DNA of 64,000 bases from Ruegeria atlantica (GTDB lineage: Bacteria > Pseudomonadota > Alphaproteobacteria > Rhodobacterales > Rhodobacteraceae): contig WQBJ01000001.1 of assembly GCA_013032095.1 (NCBI GenBank), positions 62,001 through 126,000 on the forward strand, written 5' to 3'. Within the stretch, counting starts at the first letter, position 1, and the number at the start of each line of letters is the position of its first letter. Below the pieces are notes generated by a model. It had not been told where the DNA came from and made no database searches. It saw nothing but the letters and a program-made list of their open reading frames with translations. Made by a program: the position numbers and the translations under genes. Positions 45,739 through 54,018 of the stretch are shown here, piece by piece.

Positions 45739-47295
45739 TTACCGATACAGTTGCACGACGTCGCGAAAGATACCGCCGAACCCATTGCCACCGTTGCCGA
45801 CACCAGAGACTTCGGGAAAGCCGACGATCTCGCCATAAATGTCAAAGTTGGGTGGAGATAGGCCGTCGGCGCCTACGGGTTCAGTCAGGAAGACGGATAT
45901 GAACGTTGAAGCTGGTACATTCTTAGTCTTGCCGGAGACAGGGTTTACCGCGCAATCGACACCAACTGTATTTACTACGCGCCGAGCGGGGTTGCTCGAC
46001 ATATGACTGGAGCAAATTGGGCGACCAGTTTCCGAAAGCGAAGGATTCAGAAGGGATGGCGCATTGGCATTAAGTGGATCGTTTCCATACGCGATTTCGC
46101 GCAGATACATTCCGTAGCGGGTCCCGGCAAAAACGGCGTTCGTTCCGACCAGCGGAGGGAGGTGAAGATCGCTTCCAACCCCGTCTGGATTTGCATCCAA
46201 GTGTGACAAGTCGTGGTTTGCGTTCAAATAGGCTTGGCGATCCCATGAGCCATTACCGAACCGGTTGCCGTGGGCGCACGTGTCAGTACCAAAGCAATTG
46301 TCACGACCCAGGGCAATAGTGTCAGGAGTGGGGTCTTCACCGCCTTGGATGCAAGCACCACCTGTATCGTTGTGAATACCCTTGATGACGTTGGGGGCGG
46401 GTGCATAAATCTCTTTGTTTTTGCCCCCGCTGAGGGTGGATCCAAACATATCAAAGCGAGTGTTGAATGCCGCGGTGGTGATACCTTCCTTCTGCCCCGG
46501 TTCAGTGTCGAAGCCGTTGGTAAGGACGCATTGCGTAATTGCCTCTTGCGCTGCAATCAGACATGCAAGCTGGTTGCCTCCTTCGTTCTCACACGCGCCT
46601 TCGACGTCTCCAAACAGTTCCAGGTCGATGAAGCCGAAGTTTCCAGGCCCCCAGGGAGGCTCACTGGCGCCGCCGCCGCCGCCGCCGCTGCGAAGCAGGA
46701 TCTGATCACCTACGGTCAAATCGGTCTCCCAATTCGGGGGCAGGCAGAACATCAACGGAGCGATATCGCACGCTGCCTTCGCAAAACCCGCCACGGCCTC
46801 AGCTGTGAGGTTGGTTGCCGCAAACCCATCACCGCCAACCATTCGGTTCAGAGCAGACGCCATGTTCATGCTGAGTGATCTTGGCGTTAGGGCCACATGC
46901 GCAAACTTGGCTAAGCGCGGTTCAGTGGTGATATCGGACGCCTCGAGCGGATCTTCGTCGGAGGCCGGCAGGGCGGAATAAAAGGTAAGCGTGAATTCGG
47001 CCGCGCCGGAAAGCGTTCTGGCCCCGTCTGCAAATGTCTGATTGCGGCTGATCAAATTGACGGCTGCATTTGTCGAGCGGGTAAGCGCATCGGGTTGCCC
47101 GTCCAATTCAGCCGCGGCAGCCAAAGCGACGTTGTCCGCGAAGGACTGAAGTTCCGCATGGGTCGAACTTAACCGGCCAACATCCAATGTGATTGCAAAG
47201 AAGCCGATAAATGCCACCATCGCTGTGCCCCAAAGGATCACAACTGTGCCGCGTTCGTCCTTTGCAAAGCGTGTTGTGATTGCTTTCCGAAACAT
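45739..47295 (-). CDS. tadG: TadG-like pilus-associated protein
   Basis: This 518-residue protein starts at ATG 47295. A short basic leader ('FAKDERGTVVILWGTAMVAF') leads into one membrane helix 'VAFIGFFAITLDVGRLSSTH', the pattern of TadG N-termini. The long extracytoplasmic part is Gly/Asn/Asp-rich with many cysteines and a Gly run ('RSGGGGGGASEPPWG'). I see no full von Willebrand MIDAS motif. TadG-type proteins sit in the envelope at the pilus base. 9 bp behind cpaB. Confidence 0.78.
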   Translation of the reverse strand: MFRKAITTRFAKDERGTVVILWGTAMVAFIGFFAITLDVGRLSSTHAELQSFADNVALAAAAELDGQPDALTRSTNAAVNLISRNQTFADGARTLSGAAEFTLTFYSALPASDEDPLEASDITTEPRLAKFAHVALTPRSLSMNMASALNRMVGGDGFAATNLTAEAVAGFAKAACDIAPLMFCLPPNWETDLTVGDQILLRSGGGGGGASEPPWGPGNFGFIDLELFGDVEGACENEGGNQLACLIAAQEAITQCVLTNGFDTEPGQKEGITTAAFNTRFDMFGSTLSGGKNKEIYAPAPNVIKGIHNDTGGACIQGGEDPTPDTIALGRDNCFGTDTCAHGNRFGNGSWDRQAYLNANHDLSHLDANPDGVGSDLHLPPLVGTNAVFAGTRYGMYLREIAYGNDPLNANAPSLLNPSLSETGRPICSSHMSSNPARRVVNTVGVDCAVNPVSGKTKNVPASTFISVFLTEPVGADGLSPPNFDIYGEIVGFPEVSGVGNGGNGFGGIFRDVVQLYR

Positions 47296-47304
47296 GACAC
47301 TACC

Positions 47305-48267
47305 CTACTGTCCAGCGCTTTGACTGACGTCGATTTCACGAGTGTTGGCTTGGGTTTCTGGCGTCACGATTGCAGGGGTGACCTCAGCATCCGTCTGGTT
47401 GCTGGATTCGGTTTGGTCGGTAGGCTCGGTATCAGCCGACTCTGTGCTTTTGCGACGGGTTCTTTGGATGGTCACAACCTCGGACTTAGTGCCGCGATTC
47501 AATCTGACTGTGGGTTGGGCTTCGACATTTTCGACTGGCCCTTCTTCCTGCAGAAGGTCACGCAAGCGAACCATCTCCATCACCTCGTCTTCGACGCTAT
47601 CCAGCGTTCTGAGGGTCAGGCTTAGGGTCCCCGCTTTTTGCGCCAACGCAAGACGCTGACCTTGCTGAGGCGTGACCTCGACCGTAATCGTTCGGGCGAC
47701 GCCAGGCTGATTGTTGAGTTCTTCGGATTGTTGGTCCACGCCGATCACGCGGATTTTCTGCAAGATGGTCACTGCGCGAAGGTCGGCTTTCGATCCTTGC
47801 GTCAGGACAATATCGACCCAGTCACCAGGGGTTACAAACCCGCCAACCGCTGTTTCTGCGTTGACCCTAATGGCCATGGCGCGCGTATTCTCGCCCAGCT
47901 TCTGAACCAGAGTTACCTTTTCACCATAGTTCGAAACTTTGGATTGCAGTATGACTTCTCCAGGATAGAACCGCCCCTTCGCGCGGCGCAAATTCTGGCG
48001 ATTATCAGGAACAAGCACGTCAATCTGCGTGAAAACACCCGGAGGCAGCGCCTCGCGGGGCCACGGATGGATTGTGACCATGTGCTTTTCGATGGTCTGG
48101 CCAAATTCGATTTCCGACTGAGCGACGTAAATCTCGACCAAATCGGCATTAGATGTCGTTGGTGCAGACGCAGCTGGATTGAATTGAATGTAGTCCTTCG
48201 CCAGGTATACGGAACCAGAAGCAATCGCGATTCCGAAGAGCGTGGTGATAAGTGGTCTAATACGCAT
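47305..48267 (-). CDS. cpaB: Pilus assembly protein CpaB/RcpC
   Basis: ATG 48267 after GGAGA is the best start (320 residues); an upstream start at 48279 is open. One N-terminal membrane helix ('LITTLFGIAIASGSVYLAKD') is followed by a SAF domain ('VEIYVAQSEIEFGQTIEKHM') and 'TAVGGFVTPGDWVDIVLTQG', both typical of CpaB. The acidic/Thr-rich C-terminal tail is not conserved in the family. CpaB normally guides the secretin CpaC, but the gene that usually follows, cpaC, is absent here. Confidence 0.9.
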   Translation of the reverse strand: MRIRPLITTLFGIAIASGSVYLAKDYIQFNPAASAPTTSNADLVEIYVAQSEIEFGQTIEKHMVTIHPWPREALPPGVFTQIDVLVPDNRQNLRRAKGRFYPGEVILQSKVSNYGEKVTLVQKLGENTRAMAIRVNAETAVGGFVTPGDWVDIVLTQGSKADLRAVTILQKIRVIGVDQQSEELNNQPGVARTITVEVTPQQGQRLALAQKAGTLSLTLRTLDSVEDEVMEMVRLRDLLQEEGPVENVEAQPTVRLNRGTKSEVVTIQRTRRKSTESADTEPTDQTESSNQTDAEVTPAIVTPETQANTREIDVSQSAGQ

Positions 48268-48290
48268 CGCTGTCTCCAAAAGTTACGCTC

Positions 48291-48329
48291 AAAAAAATCG
48301 AAACACTGCTACTTCGTAGTTTTCGAAGT
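48291..48329 (-). terminator. Hairpin plus T-run between flp and cpaB
   Basis: On the minus strand ACTTCG (48329-48324) and CGAAGT (48316-48311) form a 6-bp stem with a 7-base loop. A run of seven T's follows (48297-48291, minus strand), 14 bases downstream. It is likely a partial terminator limiting read-through from the abundant flp mRNA into cpaB. Confidence 0.5.
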
Positions 48330-48342
48330 TCCCGGCGGTGTT

Positions 48343-48379
48343 TTCTGCGCCACTACTGAATTGGTGCAGCGGCGCAGAA
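48343..48379 (-). terminator. Hairpin directly downstream of the flp pilin gene
   Basis: TTCTGCGCC (48343-48351) and GGCGCAGAA (48371-48379) are perfect 9-bp arms around a 19-base loop, 28 bp after the flp stop codon. Such stem-loops behind flp stabilise the pilin mRNA and attenuate the downstream tad genes in other bacteria. On the plus strand a T-rich run follows. Confidence 0.55.
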
Positions 48380-48406
48380 TTGTTTTTGTAGGAATTTCCC
48401 AGCTTA

Positions 48407-48601
48407 CTAGGGCTGAGTGACAGTCGTGCAGTTAACGTCACCCAGGGCTTCGCAGGCACCGGATACGTTTGCGTCGGTTTGATCTCCTAGGAACGAGAAC
48501 GCAGTTACCGCGAGCGAAGCCACAACAAGAAGGGCAAGGCCGTATTCAACAATTGCCGCACCGCTTTCTTCTTTTACGAACTTTTTCATAAAATTAGTCA
48601 T
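48407..48601 (-). CDS. flp: Flp-type pilin, second copy
   Basis: This 64-residue prepilin begins MTNFMKKFVKEESG and has the Flp cleavage site G/AAIVEYGL with Glu and Tyr at +5/+6, then the helix 'ALLVVASLAVTAFSFLGD'. Two cysteines near the C-terminus (CEALGDVNC) are shared with its twin. It differs from the upstream copy by only about eight residues. It is the major Flp pilus subunit; the duplication may set pilin dose. Confidence 0.92.
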   Translation of the reverse strand: MTNFMKKFVKEESGAAIVEYGLALLVVASLAVTAFSFLGDQTDANVSGACEALGDVNCTTVTQP

Positions 48602-48656
48602 GCTTCCCCCAAACGATTAAAGTAACACCGACGTTGCACAATATTACTCAGTTCAA

Positions 48657-48851
48657 TTAGGGCTGAGTGACGGTTGTACAGTTAACGTCGCCCAATGCTT
48701 CGCAGGCACCGGTTACGTGTGCGTCTGTCTGATCGCCAAGGAACGAGAACGCACCAACCGCGATTGAAGCCACAACCAAAAGGGCAAGGCCATATTCAAC
48801 AATTGCCGCACCGCTTTCTTCTTTTAGGAATTTGTTCAGGAATTTAGTCAT
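48657..48851 (-). CDS. flp: Flp-type pilin, first copy
   Basis: This 64-residue prepilin (MTKFLNKFLKEESG, cleavage G/AAIVEYGL, helix 'ALLVVASIAVGAFSFLGD', C-terminal CEALGDVNC) is the upstream twin of the gene at 48407. The leaders are also alike: 'cccccaaacgattaaa' and 'cccccgaaaggttaaa' precede the two starts, then 'cACACCGACG'-type sequence, so the tandem duplication of about 250 bp includes the 5' untranslated region. First gene of the operon. Confidence 0.92.
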   Translation of the reverse strand: MTKFLNKFLKEESGAAIVEYGLALLVVASIAVGAFSFLGDQTDAHVTGACEALGDVNCTTVTQP

Positions 48852-48890
48852 GTTTCCCCCGAAAGGTTAAATTTACACCGACGTCACGTC

Positions 48891-49350
48891 TTATCGCAAC
48901 GCGAGCCACGCATTCGTCGTCAGCTCGAGAATCACGGTAGCCGCGTTAAATTCATTCGCCTTCCGATAAAGCTAGGAAGAATTCAATTTAAGGTTGTAAG
49001 TTTTATGACGGAAACGCCAGGAGGATTAATTTAGTTAACCTTGGGTGAACGGCGTGTTTATGTTGTGCCGAATCAACACATTAGGAAACAATGTAGTAAA
49101 TTTGTGTTGAATTGTAGAGAGTCTGGTGGTGTATCCTGAGTCGACGGAATCAGTGATTGGGACGTGCTAAGAGGGGGCTTAGTTGTTCGGTGGTTCAAGA
49201 AAGCACAACAAAATCAACAAGATACTTGTCTGCGGGTTTTCTCGATTTGTATTTGCGTATTCAGATGCAGTCGCAAAACCAGTTGCTGACGTGACATAAA
49301 CCGAACAAGTTTGTGTCAGTGGTGGGGGCTACGTAAAGGAGCCCGACTGT
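48891..49350. other. Divergent control region between flp and the LuxR regulator
   Basis: About 460 bp without a gene, AT-richer than the surroundings. It must hold the flp promoter (minus) and the regulator promoter (plus). TTAA words are frequent (for example TTAATTTAGTTAACC at 49025-49039), but the spacing is not that of the CtrA consensus. No clear inverted repeat was found. Confidence 0.4.
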
Positions 49351-50220
49351 GTGTTTTTGGTCGGGTTGGTGAACAGAGTGATGAGTGCTAGTTTTGCTAG
49401 AAGCGCTTGCGCGCAGGACAGTTTGAATTTCGTACTGGAATGGTCGCACGCTTTAAATGGAAGTAATAACATTCCAGAAGTATTGGATCAGTTGCTTCGC
49501 ATTGTTTATGCCGATGCGGCTTTAATTGTCCGAACTTCGAAACCAAGTGGAAAAGCCGATTATATTGCGCGTTGCTGTCTGCAAGAAGGAAAAGCATTTC
49601 CTACCCAGCCGCAAACAAAAGCGGAATTTATATTAGGGGATAATGCAGAAGCAGCAAAAGCGGGTTCAATCTGGAAATTTTCAGATATGAAGGACGACAA
49701 TGCGCCCATATTCCCTTTTTCGCGTGCGAAATTAAACGGAATTGACGAGGTCATCGTTATTCCGCTTGAGGCGAAAGTCGGCCATGTCGATTACCTTGAG
49801 TTGCATTACCTTCTTGAACCCAGGGAATTCGAGATGGATCTCCTGAGCATTATGGCTTCGACGCTTGCTTCTGGCTGGAGCAGACGCGTCCCCGGTACAA
49901 TCTCGGCTAGATTGGAGCAGGGGCGGGGCCATCGCCTCAGAGCAGTTGAGAGCGACATTTACGTTCCGATCCTAGACCCTCAGAACCCGGCGGATCTAAG
50001 CCGGTGCGAGTTCCGGATTTGCGCAATGATGAAAGAGGGAATGACAGTGAAGAAAATTTCCCAATCGCTGTCTGTTTGCCCGACCACGGTGCGTTCACAC
50101 CTTAGCTCGATCTTTGCAAAGACTGGTGTGTCCAATCAGGTCGAACTGCTGCATCAGTTGAACCGCAAGGCGGAGACCCCAAGAAAATTCGTTCCATCCG
50201 AGATCGCGCGCGTCGGGTAG
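49351..50220 (+). CDS. LuxR-type transcriptional regulator divergent from the tad operon
   Basis: GTG 49351 lies nine bases after AAAGGAG, giving 289 residues; ATG 49381 is also open. The C-terminus is a LuxR/FixJ helix-turn-helix: 'MKEGMTVKKISQSLSVCPTT' and 'VRSHLSSIFAKTGVSNQVEL'. The N-terminal about 200 residues resemble a GAF-like sensor ('IPEVLDQLLRIVYADAALIV') with no autoinducer-binding motif that I recognise. It faces the flp promoter across 499 bp and probably controls pilus expression. A hairpin follows its stop. Confidence 0.82.
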   Translation: MFLVGLVNRVMSASFARSACAQDSLNFVLEWSHALNGSNNIPEVLDQLLRIVYADAALIVRTSKPSGKADYIARCCLQEGKAFPTQPQTKAEFILGDNAEAAKAGSIWKFSDMKDDNAPIFPFSRAKLNGIDEVIVIPLEAKVGHVDYLELHYLLEPREFEMDLLSIMASTLASGWSRRVPGTISARLEQGRGHRLRAVESDIYVPILDPQNPADLSRCEFRICAMMKEGMTVKKISQSLSVCPTTVRSHLSSIFAKTGVSNQVELLHQLNRKAETPRKFVPSEIARVG

Positions 50221-50248
50221 GCGAGACTAAAAGCGGCTTGGGTGACTG

Positions 50249-50265
50249 CCCCTCCAATAGAGGGG
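50249..50265 (+). terminator. Short GC hairpin after the LuxR gene
   Basis: CCCCTC (50249-50254) and GAGGGG (50260-50265) make a 6-bp GC stem with a 5-base loop, 28 bp after the stop. No T-run follows; the second arm is also part of a possible Shine-Dalgarno for the next small frame. Confidence 0.35.
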
Positions 50266-50278
50266 GGCAGGGTTAATT

Positions 50279-50578
50279 GTGCGTGAACAATTTGTTTTCA
50301 TAGTATTCATATACTTTTGCGCATATTCAACCTATGGGGTTGTGCAGGCAATTGAACGTACTGGTCCGTTGAAGGAGAGTGACGTGATGAAATATTCTGC
50401 TGGCACATATGTTGCCGCGAACCATGTTTTTGAGGGTGAAAAGTCTAATGGGTCTTCTGTACCGAACGACCTGCCAAGCACTTTGGAGGATGTTTGTGAT
50501 CGGTTCCCTCCGATCGAAAACGCTTTGACGGACATTGTCAGTGACAAGCGATTTGCGGAAGCGAAGAAAAACAGCTGA
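50279..50578 (+). CDS. Possible small secreted protein
   Basis: A 99-residue frame starts at GTG 50279 after a G-rich AGGGGGGCAGGG. The first 24 residues (MREQFVFIVFIYFCAYSTYG) look like a signal peptide or membrane anchor, and the rest is polar with no recognised domain. It follows the LuxR gene by 58 bp. Support is modest: length, start context and an N-terminal hydrophobic segment only. Confidence 0.4.
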   Translation: MREQFVFIVFIYFCAYSTYGVVQAIERTGPLKESDVMKYSAGTYVAANHVFEGEKSNGSSVPNDLPSTLEDVCDRFPPIENALTDIVSDKRFAEAKKNS

Positions 50579-51290
50579 AAACGTATTTTGTCGTCTGCTG
50601 TTTGTTGGGAGGCGTTCTTGCGTCGGAAAAAATTTGGCTCGTCTCCGAGGTGATTCTAGAAGTCTGAAAACCGGCATCCAGGCATTGGATTTGGGCATGC
50701 GTTTTGCTCATCGTTCGGCCTAGTGGACAGCTTCACTTCGGCTTCGACCTCGTCGCTCGCAAGTTCGTTTGCGGTACTTCGAGGCGTCTGGTGTTTTTGA
50801 TCGATCTGAGCGCAAGTAAGCGCATCTTCACAAATGTATTGATATCTGGCGCAAGCCGTTCTGACGTTGCCAAGCTCTTCGACAGTTCTTGCCATAAGCC
50901 TGGTGCTGACGCGGTCCAGCGTAAGCCAAGCCAGTGTTTTGATTCGACCATTGCGGGAGTCGTGGGCAGTGATTCTAGACGATTCACCTTTGGAAATTTG
51001 CACTTTTGTGATGTCGTGAAAGGCTAACGCTGCGACAAGGGCGCCATATCCAATCTAGTCGATTTCTAGCGAACTGGCTGTCTAAAGGCTTGTCGGGGTG
51101 TAAACTGTTTCGACCTGTGCGGGAGTTGAGTTCAGGTGTTGGAGATGTTTCTGAATACGAAACAACTGCGTCGGAATCGGGAAGCAATGGCGCATAAAGG
51201 GCCATCGTCATGGAACCTGCAGTCAGTCGACTGTTCACCGTGGGTTAATGCGGAATTTGCTAGATTTAAGTAGCTTTTACACTGTAATGA
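50579..51290. other. Stretch without a supported gene
   Basis: In these 712 bp I accept no gene. Competing short frames exist on both strands (plus 50704-51027; minus 50656-51003), neither with a recognised domain. Base composition shifts toward AT near 51240-51290, where the promoter of the PepSY-like gene should lie. Confidence 0.4.
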
Positions 51291-51971
51291 GTGCGGAGGA
51301 TGAAGAAGCTTTTAGTCATCACTTGCCTAGTCGCTCTCCTCTCCTTTCTTCAGGTCGAAGAAGGGAATGCTGCTCCGCGCGAAATGAAACAATCGGAATT
51401 GCGCAAGGCGACGACCTCGGGGAGCGCTATTCGGCTGAGGAAAGTAATTAGAGGTGTCGAAAAGTTGTATGGCGGCACTCCAGTTGATGCGCGCGCGTTT
51501 CAGACCGACAAAGTTTATTACCGGATTTTGGTCAAGAAGCCTAATGGGACAATCATTAGCGTTATCGTGAACGCACAAACTGGGGTTGTTGTGTCGAACC
51601 GCTCAAGTATCGGTCGTCAAATCTCCAAGGCGGCAAAGTCCACGCAGGCTAACTCTGCAAATGCTGCATCTCAAGCCAAAGCCAATAACAGTAACAATCA
51701 ACGTGGCAACAGCAACAACAACAGCGGTGGCAACGGCAACGGTAACAGCGGTGGCAACGGCAATGGCAACAGCGGTGGCAACGGCAATGGCAACAGCGGT
51801 GGCAACGGCAACGGCAATAGCGGGGGCAATGGCAACGGCAACAGCGGTGGCAATGGCAACGGCAACAGCGGTGGTGGCGGGGGCAACAGCGGTGGCAATG
51901 GCAACGGCAACAGCGGTGGCAATGGCAACGGCAACAGCGGTGGCAACGGTAAAGGCGGCGGTAAAAAATAG
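51291..51971 (+). CDS. Secreted PepSY-like protein with GGNGNGNS repeats
   Basis: This 226-residue protein starts at GTG 51291 or ATG 51300 (GGAGG abuts the latter). A signal peptide (MKKLLVITCLVALLSFLQ, cleavage near 28) precedes a PepSY-like segment of about 65 residues ('GGTPVDARAFQTDKVYYRIL', 'GTIISVIVNAQTGVVVS'). The last 85 residues are eight copies of GGNGNGNS plus one GGGGGNS, ending 'GGNGKGGGKK'. The tail is flexible, uncharged and Gly/Asn-rich and ends basic, which may contact the wall or nucleic acid. It precedes an OmpR-type two-component system by 38 bp on the same strand; PepSY proteins next to such systems often feed the sensor or are its target. Confidence 0.8.
   Translation: MRRMKKLLVITCLVALLSFLQVEEGNAAPREMKQSELRKATTSGSAIRLRKVIRGVEKLYGGTPVDARAFQTDKVYYRILVKKPNGTIISVIVNAQTGVVVSNRSSIGRQISKAAKSTQANSANAASQAKANNSNNQRGNSNNNSGGNGNGNSGGNGNGNSGGNGNGNSGGNGNGNSGGNGNGNSGGNGNGNSGGGGGNSGGNGNGNSGGNGNGNSGGNGKGGGKK
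51726..51938 (+). repeat. 24-bp tandem repeat coding for GGNGNGNS
   Basis: Eight 24-bp units (ggtggcaacggcaacggtaac-type, one 21-bp variant coding GGGGGNS) run from 51726 to 51938. Synonymous differences (aac/aat, ggc/ggt) are few, so copy number can change by slippage or recombination; unit number probably varies between strains. Confidence 0.85.
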
Positions 51972-52009
51972 TTGTTAATTTTCTATTCAAGTACCTGTAG
52001 ACATAAGTT

Positions 52010-52669
52010 ATGAGAATACTACTCGCGGAAGATGAGCCGCACCTTTGCGAACAGATAAAAAAACTGCTGAACGCTGAAGGTCGCGTAGTTGACATCGTCA
52101 ACAACGGTATAGACGCCCTGCATATGGGCACGACTGAATCCTACGACATGATCATCCTGGATCTTGGCTTGCCACAGCGCGATGGCACTTCCGTTTTGCG
52201 CGACTGGCGTAGCGCGGGGATCAAGACGCCAGTTCTAATCCTGACTGCTCGGGACGGCTGGAGCGAACGAGTCGATGGTTTGGATGCCGGTGCGGATGAT
52301 TACATGACCAAGCCGTTCCATCTGCCCGAACTGGCCGCACGTGTCCGCGCCATCTTGCGCCGTCAGAGTGGGCAACTGAATCCTGTGATCGAAATGGGAA
52401 GCATTGTTCTCGACACGCGCAACGGGCGTGTGACCGCAGACGGCGTTCCGGTCACCCTGACAGCTCAAGAAATTGCTGTGCTTACCTATCTGGCCCACAA
52501 CGCTGGCCGTATGATCCCCAGAGCTGAGCTTTCGGAGCACATCTACGAATACGACGGAGATCGGGACTCGAATACCATTGCGGTATTCATAAACCGGCTG
52601 CGTAAGAAGCTTGGACCTGACCTCATTACAACAATTCGAGGTCGTGGATATATGATCGATACCGCCTGA
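52010..52669 (+). CDS. OmpR-family response regulator
   Basis: This 219-residue protein starts at ATG 52010. The receiver domain has acidic Glu/Asp pair 'LLAEDEPHL' (Glu7, Asp8), the phosphoacceptor Asp in 'YDMIILDLGLP' (about residue 51), and 'ILTARD' and 'GADDYMTKPF' with the conserved Thr and Lys. The C-terminal winged helix ('LTAQEIAVLTYLAHNAGRMI', 'IAVFINRLRKKLG', 'IRGRGYMI') binds DNA. Its stop shares one base with the kinase start (52669). 38 bp after the PepSY-like gene. Confidence 0.93.
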   Translation: MRILLAEDEPHLCEQIKKLLNAEGRVVDIVNNGIDALHMGTTESYDMIILDLGLPQRDGTSVLRDWRSAGIKTPVLILTARDGWSERVDGLDAGADDYMTKPFHLPELAARVRAILRRQSGQLNPVIEMGSIVLDTRNGRVTADGVPVTLTAQEIAVLTYLAHNAGRMIPRAELSEHIYEYDGDRDSNTIAVFINRLRKKLGPDLITTIRGRGYMIDTA

Positions 52670-54018
52670 TGTTATCACTTCGCCAACGTGCCTTGATGGG
52701 CGGGATCGCTGCCGGGGCGTTGTCAGTCGGAGTGGGTACGCTAGCCGTATTTTCATATATTGATTCTCGTGTGTCAGAGCAGTTCGACTCCGAACTTAAA
52801 GATCGCCACACGCGGCTTGTCGTCGGGTTGAGTGTCGCGACCCAGAATCCTGACGCGTTGCGCGATCTCATGTTCGATCCAAACTACAAAGCCCCGTATT
52901 CTGGCCGTTATTGGCAAGTTACAAATAGCGCTGGAGAGTTTTTCACATCGGCTTCGCTGTTTGACGAAACCATCGAGGAACCGCCCGCCATCAGCGAAGG
53001 CGCAACAATTTGGAATACGTCAGGTCCCGAAGGGGAGGTTCTGCGTGGTGTCTTTCAGGAAATAACTTATGAAGACGGAACAGTTTGGGGTGTTAGCGTT
53101 GCAGAAAGCCGGGCTGAGTTAATCAACGAAAGGCGGGCGGCTCGACGAAGTCTTTTACTCGTGTTCGCGGTCGTCGGATTAATCTGTGTCGCGAGCGCTT
53201 TGCTACTTACATCGGTTATTCTTAGGCCACTTCGCAAACTACGGTCGGATGTGGCTCACCGCTGGGACACCGACCTCGACCTTAGAGCAAATGATTATCC
53301 GGATGAGGTGGCTCCGTTGGTCGGCGATCTGAATCAACTTTTGCGTCGCAACAGAGACATTGTGTCCGGGTCGCGCCGACAGGCCGCCGATCTGGCACAT
53401 GCCTTAAAAACACCAACGGCTATTTTAAGAAATGAGCTGAGAACTTTATCCGAGGATGGCGCGAAAACGGAAACCGCTGAGGAAGCGTTGGGTCGGATAG
53501 ACGCTCAGTTAGGGCGATCGCTTGCCCGCATGAGGGCCATTAATACGGCAGAATTGACCCATTCGCGAACGAACCTGTCGAATTCCGTCAGTAGGTTGGC
53601 TCGCCTGTTCAAAACAATAACCGAAGAACAAGGCAAACATCTATTAGTTGCCGACAACCCAGAGATTTGGGTGCGTATGGATGCGCAGGATGTTGAAGAA
53701 GTTCTTGGGAACCTACTGGATAATGCAGTCAAATGGTGTCATAGCACCGTGCGCCTAACCTTGTCCCAAAATTCAAACTGTATTGAGATCAGGGTTGAAG
53801 ATGACGGTCCTGGAATTCCAGAAGACGCCCAGTGCGAGGCACTCCGCTCTGGTGGCCGTCTGGATACCTCGGTCAGTGGCAATGGGTTAGGATTGGCAAT
53901 TGCGGTTGACCTATTGAATGCCTACGGCGCAAGCCTTGAATTGGGAAAATCGGATGCCCTGGGTGGGTTGGAAAGCTGTGTCGTGCTTCCGGCCGAAATC
54001 CGCGCAACTACTGGTTAA
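52669..54018 (+). CDS. Sensor histidine kinase
   Basis: This 449-residue kinase has an N-terminal helix 'MGGIAAGALSVGVGTLAVFS', a periplasmic domain of about 125 residues, a second helix 'SLLLVFAVVGLICVASALLL' (about 163-182), a HAMP-like linker, the phosphorylated His in 'DLAHALKTPTAILRNEL' (about residue 243) and the ATPase domain with 'NLLDNAVKWC', 'DDGPGIP' and 'GNGLGLAIAV'. It phosphorylates the regulator just upstream. Architecture is that of QseC/PhoQ-type kinases near PepSY genes. Confidence 0.92.
   Translation: MLSLRQRALMGGIAAGALSVGVGTLAVFSYIDSRVSEQFDSELKDRHTRLVVGLSVATQNPDALRDLMFDPNYKAPYSGRYWQVTNSAGEFFTSASLFDETIEEPPAISEGATIWNTSGPEGEVLRGVFQEITYEDGTVWGVSVAESRAELINERRAARRSLLLVFAVVGLICVASALLLTSVILRPLRKLRSDVAHRWDTDLDLRANDYPDEVAPLVGDLNQLLRRNRDIVSGSRRQAADLAHALKTPTAILRNELRTLSEDGAKTETAEEALGRIDAQLGRSLARMRAINTAELTHSRTNLSNSVSRLARLFKTITEEQGKHLLVADNPEIWVRMDAQDVEEVLGNLLDNAVKWCHSTVRLTLSQNSNCIEIRVEDDGPGIPEDAQCEALRSGGRLDTSVSGNGLGLAIAVDLLNAYGASLELGKSDALGGLESCVVLPAEIRATTG

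Larger units (their letters stand above)
48407..48890 (-). repeat. Tandem duplication of the flp unit (about 250 bp each)
   Basis: The two pilin genes and their upstream leaders are near-identical in tandem (48407-48640 and 48657-48890). The shared leader ends in 'tttcccccgaaa'/'cttcccccaaac' next to the start codons, followed by 'ttaaa' and 'acaccgacgt'. Few substitutions separate them, pointing to a recent duplication or ongoing gene conversion. Confidence 0.7.

Noticed and set aside
49025..49039. TTAATTTAGTTAACC considered as a CtrA site upstream of flp.
   Set aside because: The half-sites are separated by five bases instead of the seven of the consensus.
50656..51003. 115-residue minus-strand frame between the LuxR and PepSY genes.
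   Set aside because: No recognised domain or ribosome-binding site, and a competing plus-strand frame of similar quality.
51698..51946. Minus-strand Pro/Leu repeat protein (PPLLPLPL).
   Set aside because: Purely the antisense reading of the Gly/Asn repeat; no signal peptide or start context.
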